Positions 13,520-25,388 of a stretch of DNA of 64,000 nt are shown in pieces. The position numbers were made by a program, and so were the translations under genes. Origin of the DNA: Membranipora membranacea (lineage: Eukaryota; Bryozoa; Gymnolaemata; Cheilostomatida; Membraniporidae); the NCBI GenBank assembly GCA_914767715.1, contig OU612072.1, forward strand, positions 4,276,001-4,340,000, in the 5' to 3' direction. Positions within the stretch are counted from its first letter, which is position 1; each line of letters opens with the position of its first letter. Under the pieces are notes generated by a model. The model had not been told where the DNA came from. It searched no databases and was given only the letters and a program-made list of their open reading frames with translations.

Positions 13520-15625
13520 CTGTCATGAATAAATATAGAATCAAATTTTGATTGGCAACTTACAGGCAACACTATTGCAGATTTTCTGGGTGTTCTGAGA
13601 GATCCGATTAAATTCTTAGTGCAAGCAGTCTTGATTGATTTGGTACTGAAATAGCATTATTCCTAGCCAAGTTCCTGCAGGACAGGACTTCAAAAACCAC
13701 TGTGTGTTTGCACACCAAAAATGAAGCTAGAAGATCCCGGTCTCCAGCTCTGATATTGTTGTATCGTTGTATTGAAGGTTGTACGTTTTATTGGTGCCAA
13801 TCCTGTCATGCATCGTAATATAAATCAAAATTAAATTTTCTTATTAGAAAATGATTTTTATTCTAAAATGACTAAAACAGTTATGTTATGAATTCAGACT
13901 ACACAAACCTGAAACACCGCATCCACTCTTTGATAATACAGACCATGGTCATAATGCAGAATGTGCTTTGCATAATAATGTCCCCTCTGTATCTCCTTAC
14001 TCTGTGATTATTTGCTCATTTTATAAGAGCCACAACATTTGTTGGTAGTTTCTTATTTATTATTCATTTTCTTTAGTGCAGGTTAGACCTCCACTCTGAA
14101 TTGATGGCCAGGACCAGGTCAAAAACCCGCGCCAGCCCAAACTGGTTGTTTCGATATTGCAAAACAGCCGCAAACTATCCTTGTTCTGTCTACGATCAGA
14201 GATTTGTGTTGGTACCTTGTACTGACTCTTGTGAACTTGATCAGGCATGTAGAGCATTGATACATTGGGCTATAATTACAACAAACTGTATGTTGTAAAT
14301 AATGTAAGTATGAATCAACAGCGACATAATAACTCTTACAACCAAAGTCAAAGGGGAAAATCCTCTTTGGATCATAATTAACATCATTTCAATTGTCATA
14401 GCTGTAAACTACACCATGGATTTTCTTGTTTTCAAATTCCTCCTAAATTTGTGGGTCAAAAGCTGAAAAGTCTTGGCGTAGGCCTTCTTTAAAGTAGAAT
14501 GGCCATCAAACTACAGTTATGGGAAAACTTGATTGTCTTTTAGATTTTTAAATAAATTAACTAACGTCTTCGAAGAGGAAAAGTTTTTGACTCCTTAAAC
14601 CTCAATCTTCGTTCTAACCACAAGCAACAGTATTTAGGTTATCAGGGAAAAGCCCGGGATATAAAAAAAAAGACAACAACAATTTTCAGATCCGCGTCAA
14701 TCCTTTTTCTCTAATTTGATATTCTAGTTAAGGCAGCATACTCCTATTAAGATCATCCTGATTGGATAATTACTTTAAATGAACTATAGTTGGAGAGGCA
14801 ATAATTATGGAGGTTTAAAGTTTTAACAGGTGTTCCAGTTTCCTCTTTTACCGTAACAATAAAATACTGCAACTATGACCAACACAAACAATTCGTAGTA
14901 ATATTGAAATATATATATGGGCTGCCTGTGATGTGATAGTTGCAATCTCTGATAACAGCGGAGAGACTTCAGACACCACAGAGGGATGTATCTTAAACCC
15001 CCATTAATCTGAGGTTGGAAAATAAAATCTGGGGGTGAGATAAGACATTATAGACTAATTGGACAGTTTATAAAATTTGACTCTAAAACTACAACCAACA
15101 TACAAACAATTTCCAGTGGTAAGGTATATTGGGATGGGGCTTTCCTGAGTCAGAATTGTTTTCACCTTGTTATTAAATTCTCTTTTCATTGTATAAAACT
15201 TCTACTTGACAAATTTACTGGCATGGAAATCAGCCCCAATGTGAGTTTAACTCACCCAGCAATCCTCACAGATGTTTTCGGTTTAAAGTAAAGCTATTGA
15301 GGGTAGATAGGCTGCCAACTAAGTGCTCTTATCACTTTTGCGGTTTTATAACAGTCATTTTAACTTTTGTATAATAGCTATACTAATGCACAGAACTTCT
15401 AACAGGGCAGCGTTAAAACATTTATTTCACATGAGATTGCTTATGTGAAAAAAGGAGTAAGTTATATTACTCTTTGACTTTGTCCGAGAGATTACTGGGC
15501 AACAAGGCTATGTGTAATAATGGCTTCATCTAACTTGTATTTGTTAAAAAAACTCAGGATCATGTACACTTCTAGTTGGAAGAAAATCTGCAGTAACAAT
15601 TGCCGTCTCGATACAAACTCCTCAC

Positions 15626-18219
15626 CTGCTCATTACTGAGCTTCAACTTATCACAGATGTTCAAACCACAGTCAGTCCGATCTGAGACATTTCCTATGAC
15701 AGTCACAACATCAGCGTCACACAAACTAAAAACTGATCGAGAAATAAAAAAACCAATTAAGTAGTAGTCATAATTTTGGTAAGTGTGAGTGTGAGGTTAT
15801 AAACACCTCAAACATTCTACCTGTAAACAATTTTGGTTCACAAAATGTAATCCAAATTAGATGCAACACATCTTTTTTTTTACTTTCTTGTATGTTTTTC
15901 GACCTCTTCTCAATTTTATAACAGTTAGAAACGGTAGATTTAAAACTTTGAACTGATAAAACATGTTAAAGAGGAAGTGACAAGGGTCAGCAGGTACTTA
16001 CTGATCAAAGAGAGACAAAGAATGGCGACAGCTGACATTCTTCTAACAGTGAGGTCCAGTATCCGCATCATCTGGTCTCTGCAAGGGAGTAAACCAGCGT
16101 TTGGTACAATGCTTCTCAATTCTAACCCTGAGAATATGCCATCGGTAAGTGAAAAATACAAAGGTGTATCCTACATTGTGCTACTCCTGTGTCTGACCCA
16201 AAAAAAAATACTGTCAAATACTGCTGCACACCCAATAGAATTGTCCAATTTTAGGTCCCTTAGGCTCACCAAGGATCTGCATGGTAAGTTTAAGATGGAA
16301 TGGCTCATCACTGGATGGAGACAAACAAGGGCTTGCTGATCAAGAGAGCATCTGGTGGTCTAACCTTAATCTAAGAGGTGAAGTAAAAACTCACTTGGCT
16401 GTATTCTTGGACAGAATCCGAAGCAAGGGAAGTTGTTCTGTGTAGCGACGGGAGCGATCGGCTGATATCGGTAAATTTGATGGTATTGAGTCGGATCACT
16501 GGGCCTCGGATATCACACAAATGACTGTAATCCAGACTTTCATACCCTAATATTAAGTGTTCTGCTATCTTGCATTCTATATCACGAATCAGGGGTGTGG
16601 TTTACAGTATTTCCCTTCCCCATACTGAGAAAGAAGAGTCAGAAAAAACGCAAAAGGTTCTACGTAAAGACCCAATATGCCAGAAAAAGAATAAACAGGT
16701 CTACAAATTAGAAATTCTGTTTAATGCTGACATAAAATATTATAATACTTTGGTGAGAGCTAACATGAAACCAAACTCCCTCTTCAACATCCACCACCAT
16801 TTCGACATACTGTTTGTGGCCCAGTATGCTGTTGCTATCTTCTTATACAAATACCCTGTGAAATGGCAGATGGCTCTTGTTGACGAAACTTGGACGAATC
16901 ACAAGTTCTGGTGTTTTATTGATTTTAATTTTATTAGTTATACCTTTCGATGTGATTTGACAAGATATGATTTGAGGTTTCCTTTTGTATGTAGTTTAAG
17001 CCCATGTTCTATGTATCAGTCAGGTAATGGTATCAGATGCATTTATGTGCAAAATTAATCAGAGCAACATGTGATTGATACTCAATATTTTCCCAAATTT
17101 CAAAGCTTTGGATATTGCAAATTTTGGTTAAATATAACCGACAGCCTATAAATAAGTTTATATTCCTCTGCTATGGCTATTTGTTAAAAAACCACAAATC
17201 AGCCGCTGTGAAGAGTGAGAGCTTATTACGCTGAACGGTGTGATCAGGCTGTATCTTTGAGTTTTGGGTGTGAGTGCCAGTCTTATAGTTCTTGGTAAGG
17301 ACTGGAATGTTAAATATTCACCTTACTGCATACTGGCAGCTTTAGCAAGATATGACATGCCTCATATCACCGAGAAGAATGTGCTGTAATTACATGTTCT
17401 GGAACGCAAGTCTCAACAGCGAGTAAAACGAGTTGCACTGACACTCAGTGTAGGCGTTTATCTTTTCACCACATGATGTCTTTCACTTGAATGAATGTGC
17501 ATCTGGCAACCTACAAATGCGCTCCTTGTGTATTAGCATTCCGCGCATGTGCGAATTGTTTGAACATAAGTTATCGCTGCAGCAAAGGGCCTGAATTGAT
17601 TCAACTATATTAAGAACCCAAATTGGGAAACAATGAAAAGCCATAATTTGGAAATATTTGGGCCTTAATGGAATGCATTGTCATCTCATAACGTTGAACT
17701 CTTGGCGTCACCGCCGCTGTGCTGCAGAGATAGACTATTTTGCTCGGATAATCAACTTGGTTACTGCAAACAATAGTTCCTTCAATTGCTGTTGTTATTG
17801 ATGAAAAGATTGTACCCAGTTTTAACAAAAAAATGGTGCAGAATTAAAATGTGAAATGGATATTTCGGTTATTATTGCGTGGCAGATAAAACAATTAATT
17901 TGGTGTTTATGATAAGAAAACAGGATATCAATTAAAATTGTCCCGGGAATTAAGAAGAATGACATTTCAGTTTTACCAAAAGATATGCAATCTTGGTTTC
18001 AAACATTACAGCGTAATAAAGTAAATGTAGATGTAAAAACCACTTACAATTAGTGGTGAAATAGTGTTGTAGAAACCGAGCAATGAGGTGAGTTTGTACT
18101 ATGTCAGGCACTGTAAAATTGTGGTTATTTGTAACTGTAACAAAGATAAAAATAGCTATGATCAATGATGGTATACATAGACATACATCGTAGTCTTTGA
18201 TATGTTGATCAGTTAACAT
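15626..18219 (-). CDS. exon chain, membrane-anchored N-terminus, possibly 5' part of methyltransferase gene
   Basis: Four minus-strand segments have good splice borders and join without phase conflict: 18,048-18,219 (ATG start, donor GTAAGT), 16,395-16,546 (donor GTGAGT), 16,002-16,078 (acceptor CTCCCTTGCAG, donor GTAAGT) and 15,626-15,725 (donor GTGAGG). The last donor is phase 0, as needed by the methyltransferase exon at 13,519. The first exon encodes 57 residues with one hydrophobic segment (VCLCIPSLIIAIFIFVTVT), a signal anchor or signal peptide. The second gives a Ser/Thr-rich stretch with LCDIRGPVIRLNTIKF. The fourth gives VTVIGNVSDRTDCGLNIC. Exon three has an in-frame TAG at 16,043-16,045. 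I do not recognise this protein. It could be a separate or decayed gene, because the usual N-terminal methyltransferase motif is absent. Confidence 0.35.
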
Positions 18220-20333
18220 CGCTCAAACTGATTCTGCAGTGATGGAGACGTAAATGTGCTGCCATTAGAGTTTCCAATGTTGCCACATTTATACCATTCA
18301 ATGGTTATCTAATTCATTCCATACATTAATTATCTTATCTACTTTATCTTGCCAAAAATGAATAATAAAAAAGAGTACAATTAAACTCACCACCATATTG
18401 AGATATGTCTAACTTTGGTGTACAGTGTTCTTCAAAAATGATATTCCGAGTAACAGATTTATGAGTTAAAACATCATGACGGCCATGTTGTCATGTGGCC
18501 AGTATTGAACAAACTTATTATGTTTGCTAATTGCAAGTTGCTCATTTGAGAGTAAAACAAGAGAAGACAACTTGAATCAGTTAACTTCCTAATACAACTA
18601 TGTCACAAGGCTATCCTGCAGGCAGAATTGTGTATCGGAGGAATGGGGGAAAGGAGTATCAATCTCACCACATTGCCACATGGAATATAATCTTTTGAAA
18701 TTTAAAAGTTTAGAACGGCACCAACGACATACTGGACTATACAGTTTGGTATTTCAAATAGTAAATAAGTTGCCCATGTTAAGAGTAAATCAGATTTGTC
18801 TGTACACTCTTTAACATTAGTATCGATAGGCCCTAGCCGAGATCACACAGGTGGTTTATATAATCACCAATCACTCTGACATCCCCTCTAATTGTTTATT
18901 ACATCTCTCTATCAAACCAAAGTTCGATAACATCAAATTGTTGAGCTCATCTTTCCTTCAACATAAGTATTGTTATTGTTTGAAAACATCATTTGAAACT
19001 GATAAAAATCTCTGCTGGACGGGATATTGAACTCAATTTTTAGCCTGGGAGGATTGAGAGTATGACCAATACGAGTATACAAGGGATGTGACTATTTACT
19101 AATAATATGTTAAAAGTGTTTGGCACAGCTAGAAAACATAAAATAAATAAATAAATCTTTTAAAACGATGATCAACTTGTGACTCATTATGATCAGGGAG
19201 GCTATGGTGACAATTGATGATACTATTTATTGCATTTTCTGTACTGTCAGATCTAATTTACACATTCAATTGTATCTTGATCGACAAATTATAGTTATCA
19301 CAAAAAATAGAACAAACAAAGTATTGTCAGATATTGTTGCAACCTGGGGGTGGGTGGGAGGGTGGCTTTCAACTAGAAATAACTATATTAGTGCTCGTTC
19401 ACTCATTGATTATCATTGATGGAACTGTGAGTCAACAGTTTGGGAACGAGTTTGTCTCATCAGAGGACCAAATGGGCGATACTTTACGCAAGTGATAATT
19501 TATAGATAATTTACTGTAAAAAGCATCCCTCATTCTAATCGAAAGACCACTATTTCTAATTTGTCAATTACCCATTTTCTGCTAATTTCATCTCATCCCG
19601 TCTCACCATGTTTGACTAGCGAATTGAATTGAACTGGAGACGAAATTGTCTTCATAATCTAACGAGGGCAGATGGTATATTTTATCCTCCACATATCTTA
19701 AATATGATGCTTCTTTAAATATAGTATTGATGCATTTCAAATTGTGTGAATTGATCATCTGAAATCTCTTGGCTGCAGCTTTTCTACCATGTAGCCAAGC
19801 AAAGTGATTTTTTAACATTCATCCTTCGCAAATCCGAGAAGCATGTTGAGAATTGGGTTTGTTGTAAAAATTCCTTTATTACCAGAGCAAGGACCACCAA
19901 GTGCCAAAATAGATTTTCTAATATTGCAGCTCAAAATTTTATGTGACAGCATTTTTAAAGCCAGCTGTAATATACAAATGTTTTGCAACATTTCTTACAG
20001 TAGAAAATAAATCAAATCAATTATCCTACAGCATGGCTTGGACCATAGGCACTCAGCCGTCATGAATTTGCCAGAATAAAAGAAAATTCTACAGATTCCA
20101 GCTTGAGGTCGATGAAATATTGGTATGGCCTACCTATTGCCTAGTAATAAATATGACATTGCAATCCTAATTTATTAATTTGTGACTGGACTAAAGTTGA
20201 CTTGCAACTAAATGCAGAGTAGCCAAGACAGGGAGAGGGATTATAATTGAAGTTGAATAATGGATGGAAATTTCTATTTGGTCTGCCCAAAACGGCCATG
20301 GTTTGAGCATGCATTTCTGTGAATATATACTCA
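18220..20333. other. no supported gene
   Basis: AT-rich sequence upstream of the 18,219 start codon. Open frames of up to about 76 codons show no motifs or splice context worth calling. Confidence 0.45.
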
Positions 20334-20425
20334 GAGCAGCAGAGCAGCAGAGCGGAAAGGGCGGCAGGGCGGCAGGGCGGCAGGGCGGCAGGGCTGAAAG
20401 CGTGGCAGGGCAAATAGGATGGCAG
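20334..20425 (+). repeat. tandem repeat (GGCAGGGC)n with AGCAGAGC start
   Basis: AGCAGAGC units pass into five or so GGCAGGGC units and then diverged GTGGCAGGGC copies. The repeat creates a Pro/Ala/Leu-rich open frame on the minus strand, which is an artefact. Confidence 0.85.
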
Positions 20426-20524
20426 GGTGGTCACTATTAATGCTGTCAATGGAGGCGCTCTCTATTTACATAATCCTAGCTTGCCAACCAATACCTTGTA
20501 CAAGGGTGCGCGAACTAGATGTTT

Positions 20525-20830
20525 TAATCATTAATCTTATGTAAGTATATTCTCATTGGCCCTGAGAGGGCATTGGATACCAAATTAAGTGTATTTATTT
20601 TTATCACTCTTGGGCCACTCTTGTTGTTCCTGTTGATTCCACAGCTTTGAAGCTGCTGTGTGGTTGGTATCCAGTTAGAACCCATAGTGCTTCTACTACG
20701 ACTGAAATCACATTTGCTGATATCTTCCACAATCTTTGTATTTCAGTGGCCAGATCGTGGTACTTCTCCACTTTCTCACGAAGACAAATCATTATACTTA
20801 AATGGCAAATCAACTTTACTCATGCTATTC
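20525..20830 (-). mobile_element. LINE fragment, reverse-transcriptase C-terminal tail
   Basis: The minus strand reads REKVEKYHDLATEIQRLWK followed by VISVVVEALWV. This resembles the 'EKYxDLAxEIxxxWK...VVPVVVGALG' tail found downstream of the reverse transcriptase in several non-LTR retrotransposon ORFs and in host genes captured from them. The frame breaks soon after, and no RT core is nearby. It is a short, decayed remnant. Confidence 0.6.
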
Positions 20831-21540
20831 CAAAATCAAAATTCCTGTTTGTATTATGATCTTCAAACTATTTCCAACTTAAATCTTTTAGGCTCCATGT
20901 GTAAAACATAGACATCAAGTAATGAACATGTGAAATCACCATCATGGGACAAGAAGGCCTGAAGATTATGATTGGCAGTTGGAAATAGATTGCTTTATTA
21001 TGAGAATCAATTAAACTGGTTTCACGGGCTCACCACAAATTCTAACATACCATGCAGCTGAAAAATCATCAACTTAATTGATTCAAATTTATTGGAATTT
21101 TTTGTTATATATGTGGATACCTTTTAAAAAAAGGCGACTGTTGTTTTGTAATGATAGTTCGTTTTTTTTATTCCAATAATAATTTCATGTTACTCACATG
21201 ATTTAGAAGTGACTTCATTGCAAAAAGTTAAACATATAGACACGCTGTAAGATTTTCTTCTCAGATATTAAAACATCACTTAACCGAATAAAGGTTATAG
21301 CATTAATTTTCAGGAGTTTGTCAAGCAACAAGAATTTTATAGGCAAAACCGCAACATTAATTTTTAAGTAAAAAAAATCCATCTAGTTTCAGTACTGCAT
21401 GATTTACTGAGTATATATGAGCATTTGTGCAGAAGCGGCTTCAGCTTACATATCGTTCTGTAAACCAGTCACTTAGTTAATTACCGTAGAAAAAAATATT
21501 TGAGTAATATGGTCAGGCTGTATGGTGCATCTCATCCTCT
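20831..21540. other. no supported gene
   Basis: AT-rich sequence 3' of the collagen-like exon (on the minus strand). The next collagen exon or the 3' UTR may lie here, but no Gly-X-Y run is visible. Confidence 0.4.
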
Positions 21541-22621
21541 CTAGTTCTTGGGCCTCAATCCTTTCCTCCTGCTTCCCCCACCCCCCCCCCCTTTGGCCTT
21601 TTTGTCCTATCTCGCCAGGTGGTCCTGGATCGGCTTGTGCTCCTGCCTCATTAGTGTCTCCTGCCTCACCTTGTGATCCTGTCTCACCCTTTGGTCCCCT
21701 TTCACCAGACTGTCCTGTAGCACCATTTGATCCATTAGATCCAGATGATCCAGGAGCTCCCTTCTGTCCAGGTAGTCCTATACCAGTCTGCCCAGTAGCT
21801 CCAGGCAGTCCTGATTCACCTTGCAGTCCAGGTGACTCTGTTGCTCCAGCTTGTCCTGTTGTGCCCGGTATTCCATTTAATCCTCTTTGACCAGATGGTC
21901 CAGTTATTCCTGGTAAACCTCTTAATCAAGTTAATCCCCTTCCACCTGCTGTACCAGGTGGATCCTGAATTCCAATTCCGGGCAGACCAGGCACACCTTG
22001 AGCTCCAGGAGATCCCCGCAATCCCTGGGCTCCGGTTTGTCCATTGTTTCCTAAGTTTCCTGGCGAGGCTGGGGCTCCAATACTGCCATCTCTTCCAGCT
22101 GTGCCGGGGAATCCATTGTTTCCTGGAGTGCCATCTCTACCCACGTTTCCTGGAAATCCTCTATCACCTCTAGACCCATCAATACCTGCAAGTTGGCACA
22201 TGATCACCATTAGAACAACTCCATCCCTTCATTAAAATTTTATGCTTTATATTTTGGGTGACAGAACGCCATTTAAGTGCACATAGTAGTGATAGTGGTG
22301 ATATCATTTGTTTGCGACTGATATATTATCCTTTGCAAACCATTGTCATTACGAGTTTTCAGTAGGACATCTTCTAGGTATGAAATAATCTATTTCATAT
22401 ATGATTGTTGGTTCTGTAAGAAGAGTCACTTTTTATTTTTCCTTTCGCTGCATGCGTGAAAAATAACAATAGAGAGGACAAATTTTTTAGAGCAATTCTG
22501 TCTATCACTATTGACCTACCTGGCGATCCCCTGGATCCTTGAGACCCAATTTAACCTTTCTGTCCCTTTGTTCCTGGAGGACCCACGACAGGATGCAATT
22601 CTCCATTGAAGCTTGTTTCTC
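21541..22621 (-). pseudogene. collagen-like gene fragment with premature stops
   Basis: Two minus-strand exons encode Gly-X-Y triplets typical of a collagen helix. Exon 22,520-22,621 (acceptor TTACAG, donor GTAGGT) and the larger segment 21,541-22,185 (acceptor CTTGCAG) are joined in phase 1, the usual phase for collagenous exons. The reading frame stays Gly-X-Y for some 200 codons but has TAA at 22,551-22,553 (an X position) and TGA at 21,926-21,928 exactly where a GGA glycine is due. Further glycines are replaced by Ala, Asp, Glu or Asn (for example GAPASPG and GATESPG). Ends are open: no signal peptide or C-terminal domain is visible, and the 21,541 end is a stop reached after a basic tail. 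The plus-strand Pro-rich frames here are its antisense. Confidence 0.65.
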
Positions 22622-23604
22622 CTGTAAGGTTAAAAAACCAGATATGTAGTAATAGTGCCGAATTTCAACAAACAAATCTTTGAAACCTTAACCTCTCTTG
22701 GCTTCAGGCACTAGAACCAAGAGTTCTCATGCTGCATCCTATACTCATGCCCCCCAGAAACCTGGCAACTTTTTGAATCATTGAGGCAGAATGGTACTTT
22801 TACTGCACGCAGCGTGCACAAACAAACAACAGCTCACAGACTTCCTGTCATAAGAAGAATAAACATATTAACGGCTCTTCATATTTCCATATGCCAGTCC
22901 TTAGGTTGGTTGATTTATGTATGTTTATGTGAATACATTTCTTGTATTGGTTGGCAAAAAAGTTATGCTACAGCTGACTACTTGTAAAACTTTCATAAAG
23001 CATCATGCCTGATTTTTTTATGTTTATTATTGGGTTGTCAATGAATGGGTAACGTAGAAGCTGCCATAATTTTAGCTAGATCCAATTACTGACACAAAGT
23101 TATATACTGGTTGAGATTCATCTCAAATTGCCAGCAGCTGTACGTTTCACCACTAATCCATGAATTCATATCAGTGAGTATGATTGCAATTATAGATGAA
23201 TCACTGTTGCCAAAAGAGGTGTTTTTACTCAAAAAAATGATCATTGTATCTGATCGTCTACCATTAGCACACCATCCATTATTTTTAAACATTCTAGTGA
23301 TTTATATTTTCATTAGATCTATCAACCTGATTTGATCTTAATGTTCAACTTTGCCACTTTGATTTTTTGTGTTTACAAGATCCAGCTGGTGAAGCCCCAA
23401 AATAAATAATTTGTGTTATATATACAATAACCTAGCAGGTGATTATGGCATTATAAAATATTATCATAATTCCATCAATAAATACATTTTCTTAGTTTTT
23501 TGAACAAACAAATTTGGTAAAGGTATGAATAATAACAAAACGTCCAATCACTCCATGACCCAAGAGACTAGAATAAGATTGCATAGAGGCTGAAGGTTAG
23601 GCTT
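22622..23604. other. no supported gene; upstream flank of collagen-like exons
   Basis: A further 5' collagen exon would be expected on the minus strand but no Gly-X-Y stretch is seen. Open frames here are short and featureless. Confidence 0.4.
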
Positions 23605-23760
23605 GAAACTCCCCATCAACCCTAAAGATTTTTGAGAGTATATTTAATCATGAGATGGATAGCACTTTATGGTTTCCAGTGACTACCAGTGGAAGATGTT
23701 CACAGATCGCATATCTCTTTTTTATGGTTTTAATGTCCTACATCCAGATACTGCAGCCAC

Positions 23761-23785
23761 TGATATATATATATATATATATATC
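23761..23785 (+). repeat. (TA)n microsatellite
   Basis: About ten TA dinucleotides immediately before the headless SINE copy at 23,808. Confidence 0.9.
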
Positions 23786-23807
23786 ATATATGATTTCATA
23801 TCAATGA

Positions 23808-23956
23808 CTGCAGCCTCTCCCCTAAGGCTACTAATATTACGCCGCTAATGATCCGGGATGTGATGTGAGATGTGACAACTGATTTTAATCAACCGTTTTA
23901 ATCAACAACATGTAGGCGCTACCACTAATTCTTTCCGTAAAAAGTCATCAAATTCT
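23808..23956 (+). mobile_element. SINE family 1, headless copy
   Basis: The sequence from CCCTAAGGC through GTGACAACTGATTTTAATCA to the AAAGTCATCAAATTCT end matches the body and tail of the full copy at 25,019-25,388. The tRNA-like head is missing. Its 3' end abuts the opposite-strand copy at 23,957. Confidence 0.75.
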
Positions 23957-23973
23957 AGAATTTGATGACTTTT
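23940..23973. repeat. perfect 34-bp palindrome at a SINE-SINE junction
   Basis: Two 17-base arms (AAAAGTCATCAAATTCT and its exact reverse complement) meet at CTAG with no spacer, at 23,956/23,957. The arms are the 3' ends of two SINE copies in opposite orientation. Confidence 0.9.
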
Positions 23974-24148
23974 CACAGAAACTAGGCTAGGCTGCAATAT
24001 GATCACCTTATCTACTGGCCGAGTAGATTATAATGGTAGGTTGATGATTAATTGTTGATTAATATGGTTGATTAAAATCAGTTGTCATATCACATGCCAC
24101 ATACCCAAGCATGGGCGGCAAAATACCGGTTGCCTTAGGGGCTAGGCT
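23957..24148 (-). mobile_element. SINE family 1, inverted headless copy
   Basis: Reverse complement of the SINE body and tail, from AGAATTTGATGACTTTT through the TTGATTAAAATCAGTTGTC segment to GCCTTAGGGGCTAGGC. It matches 25,190-25,380 over almost its whole length in inverted orientation. Confidence 0.8.
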
Positions 24149-25018
24149 TAATCATCAAAGTCTAGGGTCAAAGATTAGGTTCTCTTTACCTAATAAAAGT
24201 TAATCTGTTTACCTACACCCAATAGATGGACAATTTGACTTTGCTGTGTGCTAGCTAGATTTTCAGCTGTGGCAGAATACTGGGGAATTTCCTTAATATT
24301 TCATATTTTTTGAACAAGACTCACAAAAAATGACTCTTGATTTTTTTCTGTGGTAAGGGTGCGATTGTTCAAACAAATTCACCATTTTGGCCGGAAGTGC
24401 CAATTCGGTCAAGGTTGAGCATGGCTGCTCTAGATCATAAGTTATGTTTAATTTGACTTATTTGATTTTCGCTTCAAGTATTATTCAAACTGTCAGTCTC
24501 TGTCTTCTTGTGAAGGCATAAATATATTATATGATATAATATAATAATTATAATACCGATCAATCTTCCAAACACAATGAGTAATAATTTTTCCTCCTTT
24601 TTTCACCAATTATTGCTCTGATTTTTTAGGCACATTATGAAAAAACATCCGGCTATATAGGATAACATTTCCTTCCAACTCAAAAGTGTATATTATATGT
24701 AATGCAGTCTCTATCTAGAGTTTCTCTGGTAAAATGTTATTTCACAGGCAACTAGAAAATCGAAAGGTTGACCTAATTTCAGATTAGCTAGTTAGAAATT
24801 ATCTTGACAGTAAACACACATTGGTAAATACACTGCAAGTTTAACAGTTTTTCATGGAAACTAAAGCACCAAAACAATTTAAGTTTCTGTATTATGAATC
24901 ATTGTTCCCTGGTTGTATAACTAGTGCATGAAAGACATTTATTGAGAGCGTGATAGGAGAAAATTGGAAATGGTATGTTGCCATAAAAGCGAAATTTGTA
25001 GAATTCAACAATTAACAT

Positions 25019-25388
25019 ATAGGAGGAGTAGGGGGAAGCTCAGAGCACCATCCCTTCAGCATGCAAATGTTGAAGGTCGTGGATTCAAATCCCACTGCAG
25101 TCTATCGACTACTGGGGTTTGGTTGGCCCGAGGTGTGCTCCGACTTGCCTGCAAACAGAGAGCAAACAGAGAGCAAACGGGCGCAGATATTGCAGCCTAG
25201 CCCCTAAGGCAACTGGTATCTGGCCGCCCATGCTTGGGTATGTGGTGTGTGATATGACAACTGATTTTAATCAACCATATTAATCAGCAATTAATCATCA
25301 ACCTACCATTATAATCTATTTGGCCAGAAGATAAGCGTGGCCATATTGCAGCCTAGCCTAGTTTCTGTGAAAAGTCACCAAATTTGTG
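25019..25388 (+). mobile_element. SINE family 1, near full-length copy
   Basis: Begins with a tRNA-like head (GGAGTAGGGGGAAGCTCAG, then GTGGATTCAAATCCCACTGC as box B), then a TGGGGTTTGGTTGG segment, a GCTCCGACTTGCCTGC segment, a short GAGAGCAAACA duplication, the CCCTAAGGC core, TTTTAATCAACCATATTAAT, and a tail ending TTTCTGTGAAAAGTCACCAA. The tRNA-like A and B boxes and the several copies in the window indicate a Pol III-derived SINE. Confidence 0.85.

Noticed and set aside
15977-16339. 120-codon plus-strand open frame
   Set aside because: It overlaps the minus-strand exon 16,002-16,078, which has better splice signals; no motif seen.
16570-17058. 162-codon plus-strand open frame
   Set aside because: It starts at TTG, its first ATG is about 66 codons in, it has no recognised motif, and it lies inside an intron of a minus-strand exon chain.
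21522-22235. Pro/Ser/Leu-rich plus-strand open frames of up to 122 codons
   Set aside because: They are the antisense of the Gly-X-Y collagen-like exons on the minus strand.
4899-22621. Stop codon reassignment (for example UGA as Trp) to explain in-frame stops
   Set aside because: Three different stop codons are involved, one UGA falls on a Gly, and GPATCH4-like ends at TGA while the caspase and GANAB end at TAG and TAA as normal.
25019-25100. tRNA gene at SINE heads (also 26,220-26,290, 35,064-35,120, 58,850-58,921, 61,030-61,095)
   Set aside because: A and B boxes are present but the cloverleaf stems do not pair properly and each is attached to the same SINE body.
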